From NCBI GenBank assembly GCA_937912125.1, contig CALDOK010000022.1, positions 1-51,836 of the forward strand: a DNA stretch of 51,836 bases. The letters run 5' to 3'. The notes beneath the pieces were generated by a model. It ran no database searches. It saw nothing but the letters and a program-made list of their open reading frames with translations, and was not told the DNA's origin. This DNA is from an uncultured Pseudomonadota bacterium (lineage in GTDB: Bacteria > Myxococcota_A > UBA796 > JAFGLY01). The translations under genes and the position numbers were made by a program. Positions 9,801-16,867 of this stretch are shown one piece after another; the first letter of the stretch is position 1, and every line of letters starts with the position of its first letter.

Positions 9801-10414
9801 CGGTCCTGGAGGAGCCCGATGTCCACGTCACCAGCGTCGCCTTCTCCCGCGACGGCGCGCTGCTGGCCGCGGCGGGGGGCACCCCGGAGATCTGGGTCTG
9901 GCGGGTCGAGGACCGCGCGCTGCTGCACACCCTCGAGGGCCACGACGACTGGGTCCACGCCCTGGGGTGGGTGGGCGACAGTCACCAGCTGGTCAGCGGC
10001 TCCCGGGACCACCAGGCCATCCTGTGGGATGCCGACGCCGGGCAGATGCTGCGACGCTTCACGGGGCACGCGCAGGCCATCGAGATGCTGGACGTGCACG
10101 GGCCGAGCCGCCAGCTGGCCACCGTCGACCGAGACGGGACCGTGTTGGTGTGGCACCTCGACCTGGCCGAGCCGTCCCTGTGGCTGCTGCGCCGCACGGG
10201 CAGCCGCGACCTGGCCTTCGCCCCCGACGGGCGCAGCCTGACCCTGCTCGAGGGCCGCGACGCGGTGAGCTTCCCGCTGGCTTCCGCTGGGGGCGCCGGG
10301 GGGCCAGCCGCCGCCCTGGCCCAGGCCGAGGCCGACGCCCTGCTCCGCCTGGACGGCTTCGAGCTGGCCGCGCCCGAGCCGGACTCCTCAGTCCAGGCCC
10401 AGCCGGCGCCGTAG
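6836..10414 (+). CDS. Transmembrane Ser/Thr protein kinase with WD40 repeats
   Basis: This 1192-residue protein has a helical N-terminal region (about 1-100) often seen before bacterial Hanks-type kinases. The kinase domain spans about 135-425, with FGRGGQARV as glycine loop, K164 (VAWKE), catalytic HRDLKPSN at 264-271, DWG at 284-286 in place of DFG, and GTPSYMSPEQ. A single membrane helix lies at about 448-471. The rest, from about 560 to 1150, is a long series of WD40 repeats, each marked by FSPDG and ending W-D. Kinase and propeller would be on opposite sides of the membrane. It starts 29 bases after the flagellin chimera on the same strand, so co-transcription is likely. The DWG variant is frequent in this kinase group and does not imply inactivity. 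Confidence 0.93.
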   Translation: MPSQASDRQLLFAVLTVQLGLAPAEVVMAAAAACVTDASRGLGDRLVDQGALTPQQRDLIAGMVAEASRANPAGATGALAAMSLDGDHGVARTFAASLELSHDVHMPAADSMATEETTAPSPDSARVTHEQPERYRIGAEFGRGGQARVLLAMDRHLGREVAWKELLPPAGHAANHSATATALTRFLREARITGLLEHPNIVPVHELGRRADGTLYYTMRVVRGQSLDQRLATCPDLDARLELLGAFWDMCNAVAFAHSKGVIHRDLKPSNVMVGAFGETVVLDWGLAKLQGVEDTRGPEIATQVELLQGVRASKTLAGWAVGTPSYMSPEQADGLIDHIDERSDVWGLGAVLYELLTGHPPFEGNNPYHVVAQVRTEAVAPVASHCAHAPPELVAVAERALQRDPAQRYQSARELAEDISAYMTGRRVQAYEYSSWELIRRFAARNKAAVAASTIVVAAVLVSLVGVAAAWRSAEDARAEEHTQRLQAHFVLAQAYGLEADRLLLDQQRLKARIFAAASQLNNPANPAGPHHDPGFGLLRPDADRLLVRASSRLAQASHRQVERLEARVPRRDALMDVTFSPDGRLVATAEFAQGFTVRELTSGTDVMRVPERGTVTYALRFFPDGRRIAVGGKGPALQLWELGGTEPLLTIEHPELRSTTAVAVSPDGRMVASRGGQDIDKIAVWDTETGELLALHHPGLQDVTGLAFSPDGRLASCSYSDPVRIFDPIRGDGLVEIPVPDPAMVYWVDFSPDGERLLGACTDGRTRIWDSHSGEEVEVLQSDDDYFYHAAFSPDGARVATAGARGSVMLWDANTGRQLTKLSDHSGGVSAVAFSPDGQHLASAGYDRALRLWALAPDDGLPRLHLPAVGYLVEHARTGDRLLTSSLQDGMQLWDTASGTQLWDVEYGFEYLRAAALSPDGHRVAGAGSPAGVEIRDTRDGRLLQRLEGHDGSVWGLAWSPDSSTLASSGSDQTVRLWDLSAGRELAVLEEPDVHVTSVAFSRDGALLAAAGGTPEIWVWRVEDRALLHTLEGHDDWVHALGWVGDSHQLVSGSRDHQAILWDADAGQMLRRFTGHAQAIEMLDVHGPSRQLATVDRDGTVLVWHLDLAEPSLWLLRRTGSRDLAFAPDGRSLTLLEGRDAVSFPLASAGGAGGPAAALAQAEADALLRLDGFELAAPEPDSSVQAQPAP

Positions 10415-10906
10415 CTCCGCCAGCTGCTCCGGCGGCAGATCCTGGTCCTCGAGGGCCTGCTCGAGCCTGGCGGCGTGGCGGTAGACCACCCGGTGGGTGC
10501 AGGCGGGGAAGAGCTCAGGCGCGGCCTGGTAGAGCAGGGGCCGGGGGTAGTCCCGGCACATGGTGGGGCGGCTGGCGTAGCTGTCGCAGGCCCGGGTTGC
10601 GGGATCGAAGTGCGTGCAGCGGAACACCAGCGCCCCAGACCGTCGGTCTGCGAGCTCCAGCTCGAGCCCGTTGACCCAGCGGTGCCAGGCCACCAGCAAG
10701 CTCCGGTAGGAACGGAGCCGGAACAACACCCGGGGCAGCAGCACGGTGGGGTGCTCACAGCAGGAACCACAGCCGGAGCACGCGCCCTCCAGCCGGTACA
10801 GGGGCTCGCCCTCGAGGCGCAGCACCAGCCTGCCCAAGGCCAGATCCGCACCCTGGACCCAGCGCGCCACGCGCTTCACCAGGCAGCGAAGGGGACCATC
10901 TCGCAT
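10388..10906 (-). CDS. YkgJ-family cysteine-cluster (zinc/iron-chelating) protein
   Basis: This 172-residue protein carries the family signature: CSGCGSCC (C43, C46, C49, C50), then FRCTHFDPATRACDSYASRPTMCRDYP, and a late PACTH. Members bind a metal through the eight or so cysteines, and their role is usually unknown. There is no signal peptide, so it is probably cytoplasmic. Its last 27 bases overlap the end of the convergent kinase gene. A plausible ribosome site (AGGCGG) precedes the ATG at 10906. Family assignment is firm; function is open. Confidence 0.88.
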   Translation of the reverse strand: MRDGPLRCLVKRVARWVQGADLALGRLVLRLEGEPLYRLEGACSGCGSCCEHPTVLLPRVLFRLRSYRSLLVAWHRWVNGLELELADRRSGALVFRCTHFDPATRACDSYASRPTMCRDYPRPLLYQAAPELFPACTHRVVYRHAARLEQALEDQDLPPEQLAELRRRLGLD

Positions 10907-10991
10907 CGCTGCCGCCTAACCCTGCGCCCGCTGCCGGGCCGTGGTACCGTTCCCAGAGGCCACGGAGGCCCGGGTTGTTCGGGAGGAGACC

Positions 10992-12560
10992 ATGACCACG
11001 AGATCACTCGACTGGCGGGCGACCGCCGCCGCTGCGCTGCTCCTGCTGGCGACAGCCTGCGGCGAGAGGGACACCGATGACCCCAAGCCCGAGGGCGACA
11101 CGGACTCGGACACGGACACGGACACGGACTCGGACTCGGACGGCGACGCCGACGGCGACGCCGACGCCGACGCTGACAGCGACAGCGACACCGACGTGGT
11201 CGACGACACCGCCGAGCCGGACACGGGCATCGACTGTGACGACGAGACCCCGGTGCTGCTCTACCTGTCGCCCGACGACTCCAACTCCATGTCCTCCCCC
11301 GCCCAGGTGCGAGCCTGGGTCGCCAGCGGCGAGACATCCCTGTCCAATGTGCCTCTGCGCACCTGGGAGTTCATGAACTACTACGAGTTCGCCTACCCCT
11401 CGCCCGGGGACGGCGAGCTGGCCCTGGACGTCCAGCTGGTCGAGGGCCGCGGCCCCGGTGACTACAGCCTGCAGCTGGCCCTCACCTCACCCCAGGTCCG
11501 CAATGAGGATCGCGACCCCATCAACCTCACCTTCTCCCTGGACCTGTCCAACTCCATGAACGGCGACCCCTGGGACAACATGAAGCATGTCTGCCGGGAG
11601 ATCGCAGGTCTGCTCAAGAGCGGCGATGTGGTCTCCATCGTGGGCTGGAACGAGTTCACCTACACCCTGCTGGACAGCCACCACGTCACCGGCCCGGACG
11701 ACGCCACCTTGCTGGGGGTCATCGACGCCATGGTCATGGCCTGGGGCACCGACCTGTACGGCGGCCTGTCCACCGCCTACCAGCTCACCGAGGCCAACCG
11801 CGCCAACGGCATGCTCAACCGCGTCCTGCTCATCAGCGACGGCAAGGCCAACCTGGGCGAGACCGACGCCGAGGTCATCGGCCAATACGCCGGCGACCTG
11901 GACGAGGACGGCATCTACCTGCTGGGCGTCGGCACCGGGAAGATCGGCAGCTACAACGACGATCTGATGGACGACGCCACCGACCTGGGCCGCGGCGCCA
12001 CCCTGTACGTCTACGACAGCGACGAGGTGGAGAAGTGGTTCGCCGACGGCTACCGCCTGGTGAACCTCATGGGCCTGGCCGCCCGGGACGTCAGCGTCGA
12101 GCTCGCGCTGCCCCCGGGCTTCGAGATCGTGCGCTTCTCGGGCGAGGAGTACAGCACCGACCCCGAAGAGGTCCAACCCCAGAACCTCGCACCCAACGAC
12201 AGCATGGTCTTCTACCAGGACCTCTACACCTGCGCGCCGGATGACGTAGACGCGGCCACCGAGATCACGGTCACCGCCACCTGGAAGGACGCCATCAGCT
12301 TCGAAGACCAGAGCACCACCATCACCACCACCTTCGGTGAGTTGCTGGCCAAGGACGCCACCCAGCTGCGCAAGGGCAGGGTCATCTTCCTCTACGCCGA
12401 GGCCCTCAAAGACCACAAGAGCGGCGACACCGCCGAGTGGGAGCGCCGGGCGGGCACCTGGCTCCTGGCCCAACAGGCCGCCGAGGCCGAGCAGCCCCAC
12501 GACGTGGATCTCGCCCAGATCCGCAGCATCATGACCGCCCTGGGGGCGCCAGGGACCTAA
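10992..12560 (+). CDS. YfbK-type VWA lipoprotein with Asp/Thr/Ser linker
   Basis: This 522-residue protein starts at ATG 10992 just after a strong ribosome site (GGGAGGAG). It has a signal peptide with lipobox ATAC (C23), then an acidic linker of alternating Asp with Thr, Ser, Gly or Ala at residues 36-69. The segment around LRTWEFMNYYEFAYPSPGDG matches the YfbK N-terminal domain, and the VWA domain follows with MIDAS DLSNSMN (D184, S186, S188) and a later LLISDGKANLG. It should sit on the outer surface of a membrane with the VWA domain held away from the lipid. VWA domains bind proteins through a metal ion; the partner is unknown. Its stop overlaps the convergent J-domain gene. Confidence 0.88.
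   Translation: MTTRSLDWRATAAAALLLLATACGERDTDDPKPEGDTDSDTDTDTDSDSDGDADGDADADADSDSDTDVVDDTAEPDTGIDCDDETPVLLYLSPDDSNSMSSPAQVRAWVASGETSLSNVPLRTWEFMNYYEFAYPSPGDGELALDVQLVEGRGPGDYSLQLALTSPQVRNEDRDPINLTFSLDLSNSMNGDPWDNMKHVCREIAGLLKSGDVVSIVGWNEFTYTLLDSHHVTGPDDATLLGVIDAMVMAWGTDLYGGLSTAYQLTEANRANGMLNRVLLISDGKANLGETDAEVIGQYAGDLDEDGIYLLGVGTGKIGSYNDDLMDDATDLGRGATLYVYDSDEVEKWFADGYRLVNLMGLAARDVSVELALPPGFEIVRFSGEEYSTDPEEVQPQNLAPNDSMVFYQDLYTCAPDDVDAATEITVTATWKDAISFEDQSTTITTTFGELLAKDATQLRKGRVIFLYAEALKDHKSGDTAEWERRAGTWLLAQQAAEAEQPHDVDLAQIRSIMTALGAPGT
11097..11198 (+). repeat. GAC-rich codon repeat encoding an acidic linker
   Basis: About 34 codons alternate GAC with ACG, TCG, GGC, GCC or AGC. They encode the linker between the lipidated N-terminus and the VWA domain of the surrounding gene. 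The repeat is degenerate at the third base, so selection on the protein, rather than recent slippage, is likely. Confidence 0.8.
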
Positions 12561-13657
12561 GGGTCTTCGGGGCCGCAGCCCAGCTCGGCCAGGTAGCGGC
12601 ACACACGCTTGGTGGCGGTGTCCTCGAGCAGGCCGTCGTAGCGATAGCTTGGCCGACCCGCCGCCCGAGCCATGGGGCAGAGTGCGCGGTCCAGGGCCTG
12701 CTCGGCCAGCTCGACCCCATCGCAGCGCAAGCTCCCCCAGGCCGGGAGAGCGCCCTCGCAGCGTTCGAGACGCAGCTGGGCCAGATCGTCCATCAGCACT
12801 CGCTCAGGCTGGGCGGGCGGGCTCGCCGCAGCCTGGGCTCGATAGTTGACGAGCCATAGCCGGCACCCGTGGCCCCAGATCAGCAAGAACACAACCAGCA
12901 GGGTCACCCAGGCGGGGGCCACGGCTCGCCCGGCAGGCACCGGCGGCAACGACAGGGCAGCCCGGACACGCCGGAGCTTGTGCAGCGCCCGGTGTTGCTC
13001 CACGCGTTCAGCGGAGGGCAGCCAGCCCAGCCGTGACATCACCTGCTCGCGGCAGCGCGCAAAGTCGCCGCTGAGCAAGGCCTCCACCACCATGGTCACG
13101 AAGGCGGGATGGAGCGCGGGGTCCAGGCTCTGCAGGTCGGCGACGATGCGCAGGCGATACCCCACATCGCCGTCCAGCAGCTCATCTTCTTCCCCGGAGC
13201 GACGCAGGTAGCGCCAGAGATCGTCGTACAGGACGCGACCATGCTCGTGGTCACCAGCCAGGTGGAGCAGCAGCAGCAGCTCGAGGGCCGCTTCGACCAT
13301 CATCGGATGGTGGAGCCCCTCGTCAGAGGCCTGCCACAGGGCCCGACGCGCAGCATCCAGGGAGCGCTTGGGCGCTCCCCTCCGCGCCCGGACCAGCGCC
13401 TCCACGAGCTCACCGAGGGGGCTGCCAGGCCGCTGGGGACCAGACGGCCCCGCCGGCGCCCGAAGCCTGGAACCCGACACGTCGCTGGACCCGGCCGGCT
13501 GCTGGGCCAGCTCGTAGGCCGCCCGCCAGCGCATGAAGCCCTCGGGGTCCTGGTCCGGCTTGTGGCGCCGCAGGCCCTTCATGTAGGCCCGGCGCAGCTG
13601 GCTGGCGTCCGCATCCAGCGGCACACCGAGCAGCGCGAAGGCCTCCGTTCGTGTCAT
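12557..13657 (-). CDS. J-domain-like membrane protein
   Basis: This 366-residue protein opens with a J-domain-like helix pattern: AFALLGVPLDADASQLRRAYMKGLRRHKPDQDPEGFMRWRAAYELA. The usual HPD tripeptide appears as HKPD, one residue longer, so productive coupling to DnaK is uncertain. A helical middle region follows, then one membrane helix at about residues 250-270 (WVTLLVVFLLIWGHG). The C-terminal ~90 residues hold several cysteines and are probably periplasmic. A clear ribosome site (GGGGAAGGA) precedes the ATG. It is convergent with the VWA lipoprotein, sharing four bases. I cannot assign a client or a pathway. Confidence 0.7.
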   Translation of the reverse strand: MTRTEAFALLGVPLDADASQLRRAYMKGLRRHKPDQDPEGFMRWRAAYELAQQPAGSSDVSGSRLRAPAGPSGPQRPGSPLGELVEALVRARRGAPKRSLDAARRALWQASDEGLHHPMMVEAALELLLLLHLAGDHEHGRVLYDDLWRYLRRSGEEDELLDGDVGYRLRIVADLQSLDPALHPAFVTMVVEALLSGDFARCREQVMSRLGWLPSAERVEQHRALHKLRRVRAALSLPPVPAGRAVAPAWVTLLVVFLLIWGHGCRLWLVNYRAQAAASPPAQPERVLMDDLAQLRLERCEGALPAWGSLRCDGVELAEQALDRALCPMARAAGRPSYRYDGLLEDTATKRVCRYLAELGCGPEDP

Positions 13658-13681
13658 TCCTTCCCCGGCGTGCTGCGCGCC

Positions 13682-14134
13682 TCAGTCCAGCTGAAGGTCC
13701 CGGCTGGCGTAGCTGCAGGTGGGCTCGCACTCCGGGCCGTTGGGCTGCAGGGTCTGGTAGCCCGGCTCGAAGGCCGCGTAGCCGATCTGGGCTCCGTCCA
13801 GGCTGACGGTGACGGCCAGGGCGCTGGGATCGACGCTGTCCAGGTAGAAGCCGTCGATGCTCTGCTCCGAGACCTCGAGCATGGAGCCCGACAGGAACAG
13901 GGAGACCCGACCGTCGCTGCAGCCGTCGCTGGCGTCGCTGTCCAGGGGGATCGTGGCCTGGCAGTGGATCAGCTCACCGTGCAGGTCGAGCTCCACGGTG
14001 TAGACCCCGGGCGGGTAGTCGTCCCGCTGGAAGAAGACCTCGAGCCCGTCTACACAGCCCATGCTGGTGCAGTCCAGGGTCTCGACATCGGGGCAGCCGG
14101 CGAGCAGGAGCGGGATCAGGACAAGGCGACGCAT
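13682..14134 (-). CDS. Small lipoprotein, unknown family
   Basis: This 150-residue protein is chosen to start at ATG 14134, directly behind AGGAGG. Its signal peptide ends in lipobox LLAGC. The mature part contains about eight cysteines and reads as beta-rich (YTVELDLHGELIHCQATIPLD, LAVTVSLDGAQIGY), typical of secreted disulfide-bonded proteins. I do not recognise a family. It ends 24 bases upstream of the J-domain gene start on the same strand, so the two may be co-transcribed. An open frame reaches 14326, but the extension has no ribosome site and would hide the signal peptide. Confidence 0.75.
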   Translation of the reverse strand: MRRLVLIPLLLAGCPDVETLDCTSMGCVDGLEVFFQRDDYPPGVYTVELDLHGELIHCQATIPLDSDASDGCSDGRVSLFLSGSMLEVSEQSIDGFYLDSVDPSALAVTVSLDGAQIGYAAFEPGYQTLQPNGPECEPTCSYASRDLQLD

Positions 14135-14288
14135 GAGGACCTCCTGGACCGATCGTACGTGTCCACGGCGAGGAACGCCACCGACCCCGGCTCGAAAGAG
14201 GCTGGAATGGACACCGACCCTCCATGAGTGCCGAGCCCCCCGAGCCTTCCGCGCCCAGTGCAGGCGCTGGCTCGACGAAGACGCGCCC

Positions 14289-15287
14289 TCAGCCTCCCAC
14301 CCGGGCGAGCCTGAACCCGATGCCACCGTAGGCCTCGGAGGGCAGCGGATCGTAGTAGCGATCCCAGCTGATCAGGCGCTCCGCCTCGTGGTTCCAGCTG
14401 CCGCCGCGGATGACCCGTCGACCGTCCTCGTTCTCACCGACCGGGTCGGTGACGGCTTGCTCTCCATAGGGGGCATGCCGGTCCTGGGTCCACTCGAGGG
14501 CGTTGCCCGCCATGTCGCACAGCCCCAGCGCGCTGTCGCCGGCAGGGTAGCTGCAGGTGGGCGCGGTGTGGTCGAGGTGGAAGTCGTAGTTGGCCACCGT
14601 GTCATCGGGCGCTGGAGCGTCACCCCAGGGCCAGCTGCGCTGGTCGTCGTAGCGCGCCGCGCGCTCCCACTCCGCCTCGGTGGGCAGGCGGAAGCCGCTG
14701 GCGCCGTAGGTGATGCCGCTCCAGTCCTCGAGGTCGTACAGGGGCTCGAGCCCTTCCTGCTCCGAGAGCAGGTTGCAGAACACAGCCGCGCCGAACCAGG
14801 TGATCCAGGTGGCCGGGTGCTGCTCCCAGCCCGGCTGCACCACGAAGCGGGCGCCGTCGAACTGAACCCGGCAGCGGTTGTCGCCAGTGGAGCCAGCGCC
14901 GTCCAGGTCCACCAGCTCGCGCTCGGTCCCCATGGAGTTGGTCACGGTGACGTTGCCCGCGTAGTCGCCCCCCAGCAGCCCCCCCTCCAGGGCCAGGTTC
15001 AGCATGGCGGCGAGCTGAACGTTGTTCACCTCGGCACGGCCCAGCTCGACGCCGCGGCTCAGGGTGACGAGGTGTTCCGGCGAGGCCCTGGCGTCGTCTC
15101 CTGGCCCGCCCATGGTGAACGACCCGGCAGGGACGGTCAGCAGGTCACCCACTGCGATGAGCGGGGGAGCGTCGGCGTCGCCGCTGTCGCCGGCGGAGCC
15201 CGGCCCCGTGTCATCGGGCGGAGCGACGCACGCCTGCAGCCCGGCACCCACGGCCAGCAAACACAGGGGGTGGAGCGCTCGCGCCAT
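14289..15287 (-). CDS. Lipoprotein with FGE-sulfatase (SUMF1-like) domain
   Basis: The 332-residue protein starts at ATG 15287 behind GAGGAG and has lipobox LQAC followed by a short acidic linker. The domain is easily recognised: PAGSFTMGGPGDDARASPEHLVTLSRG, FRLPTEAEWERAARYD, WPWGDAPAPDD, LGLCDMAGNALEWTQD, and RRVIRGGSWNHEAERL ending GIGFRLARV. In true formylglycine-generating enzymes RGGSW is followed by catalytic cysteines; here they are absent, so sulfatase activation is not expected. No sulfatase gene is present. It probably acts as a periplasmic or surface protein of this fold. The open frame upstream continues far into the next gene, but the signal peptide and ribosome site decide the start. 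Confidence 0.85.
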   Translation of the reverse strand: MARALHPLCLLAVGAGLQACVAPPDDTGPGSAGDSGDADAPPLIAVGDLLTVPAGSFTMGGPGDDARASPEHLVTLSRGVELGRAEVNNVQLAAMLNLALEGGLLGGDYAGNVTVTNSMGTERELVDLDGAGSTGDNRCRVQFDGARFVVQPGWEQHPATWITWFGAAVFCNLLSEQEGLEPLYDLEDWSGITYGASGFRLPTEAEWERAARYDDQRSWPWGDAPAPDDTVANYDFHLDHTAPTCSYPAGDSALGLCDMAGNALEWTQDRHAPYGEQAVTDPVGENEDGRRVIRGGSWNHEAERLISWDRYYDPLPSEAYGGIGFRLARVGG

Positions 15288-15346
15288 CGTCTCTCCTCGC
15301 TGCCCCAGGGTAGCTTGGCCACACCCAAGGCACACGGGGCGCGGCC

Positions 15347-16399
15347 TCAGAACTCCCCCTCCCGCACCTGGCCAGGGGTCAACCCCGCGCGGATCAGGTG
15401 GATGTTCTCTGGGCTGACGGGGGTGTTCTCGGGCAAGACGGCGTCGCCCTTCTCGGCGGACAGCTCGGCCACGCTCTTGACCCCGGCCAGGCGGTCGCTG
15501 CCTGGCAGCGCGGCCAGGCCGTCGCTGTAGTAGTCGAACCACGGCAAGCCGGCGCGGGTGTAGGAATCGGCCGTGGGCGCCGGGTGGGGCGGGGCCGAGC
15601 CGGTGATGCTCTGCCACACCAGCGAGTTGCACAGGTGCACGAAGCAGCGGCTGGTGACGGCGCTGTCCCAGTCGTAGAAGTCGTAGGGATCGTCGTAGAT
15701 CTCCTGGCGCATGCGGCCGCCTGCGGCCAGGCCCATGCCAGCGGACTCCATGCAGCAGTCCATAGGCGCCGCGCTGGGCATGGGGGGGCCCATGGCAGCC
15801 CGGGCGGCGAAGGGAGGCGGCGGGGGCCGCTTGGGGAAGCGCCGCTCGAAGACCGCCCGCTTCATGGGGTAGACCGCGATCTGCACGCCGCCGTGCTCGG
15901 CCTTGCCGGTGAGCTGCTCCTCGGCGGAGTAGCCCGAGCCCAGGGGCATGGCCACGAACTGGCGGATGAAGCCCTTTTCCACGCAGTAGCCGTCGAGCCA
16001 GGGCTGCTTGGGGGCCACGAGGTAGTCCTGTGGGCCACGGTGCAGACCCTCGCGCCAGTCCTCGCCCGAGGCAGCGTTGATCTTGCCCGCCGCGATCTTG
16101 ACGGCGAAGGGGTAGGACACCCCGTGCTCGGGCACCAGATCGCTGCCGAAGTCCAGCCACATGGCCTCGGCCTGGAACATGGGCAGCATCACCCCGCCGC
16201 GCTCGAGCCACTGGGGCGACACCCGAGCGGCGAAGTCGTCCACATGCCGCACCGGGAAGGCCCCGATGCTGGGAGGCAGCGGATAGGAGCGCCCGTCGTC
16301 GGGGATGCGCAGCGTGCGCTGGAAGGAGATGCGCAGCCGCGCCGCGGGGTGGATCTCGGGGAACGAGATGACCAGGGTGTCGTTGCGGAGCTCGATCAT
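15347..16399 (-). CDS. Conserved hypothetical protein in operon with XRE regulator
   Basis: This 350-residue soluble protein has no signal peptide. It opens with MIELRNDTLVISFPEIHPAA and continues with many aromatic and charged residues, a proline run (FPKRPPPPPFA), a CC pair, and a patch reading EIYDDPYDFYDWD. I do not recognise a named family or a catalytic motif. A good ribosome site (GGAGG) precedes the ATG, and the gene starts 15 bases after the end of the XRE regulator gene, so the pair is almost certainly an operon. The regulator would therefore control this protein. It could be a metabolic enzyme, a stress protein or part of a small defence or toxin-type module; the sequence alone does not decide. 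Confidence 0.7.
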   Translation of the reverse strand: MIELRNDTLVISFPEIHPAARLRISFQRTLRIPDDGRSYPLPPSIGAFPVRHVDDFAARVSPQWLERGGVMLPMFQAEAMWLDFGSDLVPEHGVSYPFAVKIAAGKINAASGEDWREGLHRGPQDYLVAPKQPWLDGYCVEKGFIRQFVAMPLGSGYSAEEQLTGKAEHGGVQIAVYPMKRAVFERRFPKRPPPPPFAARAAMGPPMPSAAPMDCCMESAGMGLAAGGRMRQEIYDDPYDFYDWDSAVTSRCFVHLCNSLVWQSITGSAPPHPAPTADSYTRAGLPWFDYYSDGLAALPGSDRLAGVKSVAELSAEKGDAVLPENTPVSPENIHLIRAGLTPGQVREGEF

Positions 16400-16414
16400 G
16401 ATGGGCCTCCAGGG

Positions 16415-16774
16415 CTACCAGGTACCGTCTCGGACCTCGCGCACGATGCGCAGGACCGCGTGATCCGGGAGCTGGTCGAGCTGCCGGATGAGCTGAGCGA
16501 AGAGCTGAGGACGCCGGCGGATGACTCGCAGCAGATCGGAGCTGACCTTGCCCGCCAGGGCCAGGAGCATGTCGGGGTCTTCCCCCAGCGCACCCGCCAG
16601 GGCCCGCACGGTGTGCTCCGAAGGCGGAGGCTGCAGGCCCCGCTCGACCTTGGACAGGTAGGAGGGCTCGACCCCGATGGCCTGAGCCACCCCGCGCAGG
16701 GAGAAGGCGCGATCGTCGGCCCTCAGGGCCAGGCGCCGCTCGCGGATGCAGGAACCGAACACGTTCTCGTTCAT
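16415..16774 (-). CDS. XRE-family helix-turn-helix repressor
   Basis: This 119-residue protein has an N-terminal lambda-repressor-like helix-turn-helix at about residues 7-70: RERRLALRADDRAFSLRGVAQAIGVEPSYLSKVERG, followed by PSEHTVRALAGALGEDPDMLLALAG. The C-terminal 50 residues are helical and probably dimerise. The start codon lies two bases from a perfect 20-base palindrome that overlaps a sigma-70-like promoter, which makes negative autoregulation likely. No ribosome site is visible in front of the ATG, in keeping with a leaderless transcript. It leads the operon with the conserved protein at 15347-16399 and is divergent from the serine protease gene. Confidence 0.88.
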   Translation of the reverse strand: MNENVFGSCIRERRLALRADDRAFSLRGVAQAIGVEPSYLSKVERGLQPPPSEHTVRALAGALGEDPDMLLALAGKVSSDLLRVIRRRPQLFAQLIRQLDQLPDHAVLRIVREVRDGTW

Positions 16775-16776
16775 GC

Positions 16777-16796
16777 TGTGTACTATGTAGTACACA
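16777..16796. promoter_or_regulatory. Perfect palindromic operator next to XRE start
   Basis: Two nine-base arms, TGTGTACTA and TAGTACACA, flank a TG centre without a mismatch. The site begins two bases upstream of the XRE start codon and covers the proposed -10 element. A dimeric helix-turn-helix repressor made from this gene is the obvious ligand (inference). Confidence 0.75.
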
Positions 16797-16810
16797 CTCC
16801 ACACCGTCAA
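16782..16810 (-). promoter_or_regulatory. Sigma-70-like promoter of the XRE operon, leaderless geometry
   Basis: On the reverse strand TTGACG (16805-16810) and CATAGT (16782-16787) are separated by exactly 17 bases. The -35 matches the consensus in five of six positions, the -10 in four. Transcription would begin about seven bases beyond the -10, at or within a base or two of the ATG at 16774, so the message would have essentially no leader. The palindrome overlaps the -10 and spacer. Confidence 0.6.
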
Positions 16811-16867
16811 GCATATTTTCCTCCTGGGCTTGCCAAGGCAGGCGGGCGAGCCCAGGATGAAGACGCC

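Noticed and set aside
14289..16814. Apparent 841-residue fusion across the FGE-like gene and the conserved protein
   Set aside because: The upstream half is Arg/Gly/Pro-rich shadow of the neighbouring gene; a signal peptide and ribosome site fix the real start at 15287.
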